From NCBI RefSeq assembly GCF_001418135.1, contig NZ_LIPQ01000165.1:1-43772 (forward strand): a stretch of 43,772 bases of DNA, in the 5' to 3' direction. The position numbers were made by a program, and so were the translations under genes. A model generated the notes under the pieces. That model was not told the DNA's origin. It made no database searches and saw nothing but the letters and a program-made list of their open reading frames with translations. Source of the stretch: Streptomyces aureus. GTDB taxonomy: Bacteria; Actinomycetota; Actinomycetes; Streptomycetales; Streptomycetaceae. Positions 42,323 to 43,772 of this stretch are shown piece by piece. Position 1 is the first letter of the stretch. Each line of letters opens with the position of its first letter.

Positions 42323-43746
42323 AGCGACGACACCTTCTCCTTGACGAAACGGGTGAGCAGACGGGGCAGACCCTGGGCGAGGGTCTTGTCGAGGCAGTCC
42401 AGGAAGAACTCGACCTCGTGCGGCTCGGCGACCAGCGAGGGGGCGACCATCAGCGGGTTCTCGCCGTTGAGCGTGTAGTACGTGTAGATGCCGTGGTCCC
42501 GGTAGAGGGCGTTGACCACCGACGAGGTGATGAGCTTGGTGCGGAAGCGCGGGTCCTTCGTCATCGCGCCCGGCACCAGCTTGGTCACCAGCTCCAGGAT
42601 CTTCGGGCCCTTGTGCAGGAAGACCCCGTGGAGCGCGCCGTGGCCGCGGACCTCGGCCACCACGTCCGGGTACTCCTTGGCGATCCGCTCAAGACCGGGG
42701 GCGAGGATCCGCTCGATGTCCCGGGCGCGGGCCGGATAGTCGTCCTCGACGGCCACGTTGACGGCCTCGATGGCGGTGACCGCCTCCTCGCCGAAGCCGT
42801 AGTAGGTGGTGGACGTCGACTGGAGGAGGGCGTCCGTGAGGTTGTCGTAGGCCTTGCGGAAGACCGGCTCGCGGGCCACGAAGGCGGAGATGGAGGACTT
42901 GCCGCCGCCGAAGGACTTGGAGGTGGTGAGGATGTCGGGGACCAGACCCTCGTACCGCATGAAGTGGAAGAGGGTGCCCGTCTTGCCCCAGCCGGTGTAG
43001 ATCTCGTCGAAGAGCAGCACGATGTTCTCCGCCGTGCACAACTCCCGCAGCCCGCGCAGGAACTCCTCCGAGCACTCGTTCATCGTCGACGCCGACAGCG
43101 GCTCGATGAGGATCGCGTACACGTCCGACTCGCCCTTGTCGGTGCGGAGTCCGGCCACGAGCCGCTGGACCGATGCCAGGTCGCCGTACCGGAAGATCTC
43201 CACGCCGGGGATGCCGGGGAACTGGAAGGTGGACTGGTTCTGGCCGGTCAGGCTGCCCGAGCCGAGCAGCTTGCCGTGGAAGGAGATGTCGGCCCGCAGC
43301 ACCCGGGAGCGCCGGCCGCCGTGGTACTTGTACGCCAGCTTGACCGCGCCCTCGACCGCCTCCGCACCGGAGTTGGGGAAGAACGACATGTTCAGGTCGC
43401 CGGGCAGCAGCTCCGCGAGGTTGTGGCCGAGGGCCGCGATGTACGGCGAGAAGTAGGTCTTGTGGACCTCCATGCTCTTCCGCTCCTGGAAGCGCTGCCG
43501 GGCGGCGAGGATCCGGGGGTGGTTGTGGCCGTGGTTGAGGACGCCGACGCCACCGGTGAAGTCGAGCACGCGGCGGCCGTCGCGCTGGGTGATCCAGACG
43601 CCCTCGGCGCTCTCGACGAGCTCCTGGCCGAAGCCGAAGGAGGTCATCAGCGAGACCTGGCTCTTGTTGACGTGGTCCTTGTACAGGCCGTGGACCTGCT
43701 TCGTCGTCAGCGACTCGCAGTCGTCGACGGAGTACAGCGGGGGCAT
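42316..43746 (-). CDS. Class III PLP-dependent aminotransferase
   Basis: 476 residues from an ATG at 43746 with GAAGGAC 5 bases upstream. Family features are the N-terminal VWITQRDGRRVLDFTGGVGVLNHGHNHP, FFPNSGAEAVEGAVKLAYKYHG (phosphate-binding loop), FDEIYTGWGKTG with the Asp that contacts the PLP ring nitrogen, and LTTSKSFGGG with the PLP Lys277. Class III enzymes usually act on omega-amino groups or aldehydes (ornithine, diaminobutyrate, putrescine), not on nucleotide sugars, so pairing with a glycosyltransferase is unusual. It is the first full gene of the seven-gene run. Confidence 0.92.
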   Translation of the reverse strand: MPPLYSVDDCESLTTKQVHGLYKDHVNKSQVSLMTSFGFGQELVESAEGVWITQRDGRRVLDFTGGVGVLNHGHNHPRILAARQRFQERKSMEVHKTYFSPYIAALGHNLAELLPGDLNMSFFPNSGAEAVEGAVKLAYKYHGGRRSRVLRADISFHGKLLGSGSLTGQNQSTFQFPGIPGVEIFRYGDLASVQRLVAGLRTDKGESDVYAILIEPLSASTMNECSEEFLRGLRELCTAENIVLLFDEIYTGWGKTGTLFHFMRYEGLVPDILTTSKSFGGGKSSISAFVAREPVFRKAYDNLTDALLQSTSTTYYGFGEEAVTAIEAVNVAVEDDYPARARDIERILAPGLERIAKEYPDVVAEVRGHGALHGVFLHKGPKILELVTKLVPGAMTKDPRFRTKLITSSVVNALYRDHGIYTYYTLNGENPLMVAPSLVAEPHEVEFFLDCLDKTLAQGLPRLLTRFVKEKVSSLW

Positions 43747-43748
43747 GG

Positions 43749-43772
43749 TCAGTCCTTCACGGGGATCGGGTG
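43749..43772 (-). CDS. Possible end of a further upstream operon gene
   Basis: On the minus strand the last eight codons before the window edge read HPIPVKD and a TGA that ends two bases before the aminotransferase ATG. This spacing matches the rest of the run, so another gene may precede it, but too little is visible to call it. Confidence 0.25.
   Translation of the reverse strand, partial: HPIPVKD

Noticed and set aside
1..43772. CRISPR arrays, insertion sequences, prophage genes
   Set aside because: I saw no regularly spaced repeats, transposase or phage motifs on either strand.

Overview
The window is about 44 kb of very GC-rich DNA. It reads as a Streptomyces chromosome (or a very close relative), in a core region with an accessory-looking right end. 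Supporting signs are the extreme third-position GC, many GTG starts, ATGA/GTGA stop-start overlaps, initiator tRNAs with a C1-U72 end, the sigR-rsrA thiol-stress pair, the actinobacterial PPA1309 and UPF0182 families, and a cobalamin riboswitch in front of class Ia ribonucleotide reductase genes.

Layout, left to right. 1-2.0 kb: three tandem AIM24-family genes, the first cut by the window edge. 2.0-8.1 kb: a NUDIX hydrolase coupled to a PF10103 zincin-like protein, an NAD-binding epimerase-like protein, moaE, a small membrane protein, a PDZ/Lon-like membrane protease and a PPA1309 protein. 8.2-13.6 kb: a large UPF0182 membrane protein, then a Sel1-repeat protein bracketed by two identical initiator tRNA genes, each with its own terminator. 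13.7-16.8 kb: a Fur-family repressor whose divergent neighbour seems to have been a catalase, of which only the promoter/operator and a C-terminal scrap remain; then a CBS-domain protein, histidinol-phosphatase, a TetR regulator and a SugE/Gdx-type exporter. 16.9-20.0 kb: the minus-strand run M50 peptidase - aroA - rsgA. 20.0-22.7 kb: SRAP protein, alpha/beta hydrolase, then sigR-rsrA with a textbook SigR autoregulatory promoter. 22.8-27.4 kb: two coupled HD-domain membrane proteins (one with full HD-GYP catalytic motifs, one degenerate), a TPR protein and peptide deformylase. 27.4-31.9 kb: a 33-residue exported-type peptide gene, nrdB, nrdA, the cobalamin riboswitch and a GNAT acetyltransferase. 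31.9-35.1 kb: a monocarboxylate (MctP-like) symporter with its DUF3311 partner, and a LuxR/TrmB-type regulator preceded by a DasR-like palindrome.

35.1-43.8 kb is the most unusual part: seven overlapping or nearly abutting minus-strand genes forming one apparent operon (class III aminotransferase, NAD-dependent epimerase/dehydratase, membrane GT2 glycosyltransferase, two paralogous VanJ-like membrane EEP hydrolases, aldo/keto reductase, and an MMPL-like protein lacking the usual proton-relay motif). It looks like a pathway that builds an amino-containing glycoconjugate on the inner face of the membrane, processes a lipid phosphate on the outer face and moves or handles the product. I do not recognise it as a described system.

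All calls come from reading the sequence. No database search was run, so family names rest on visible motifs and recall.
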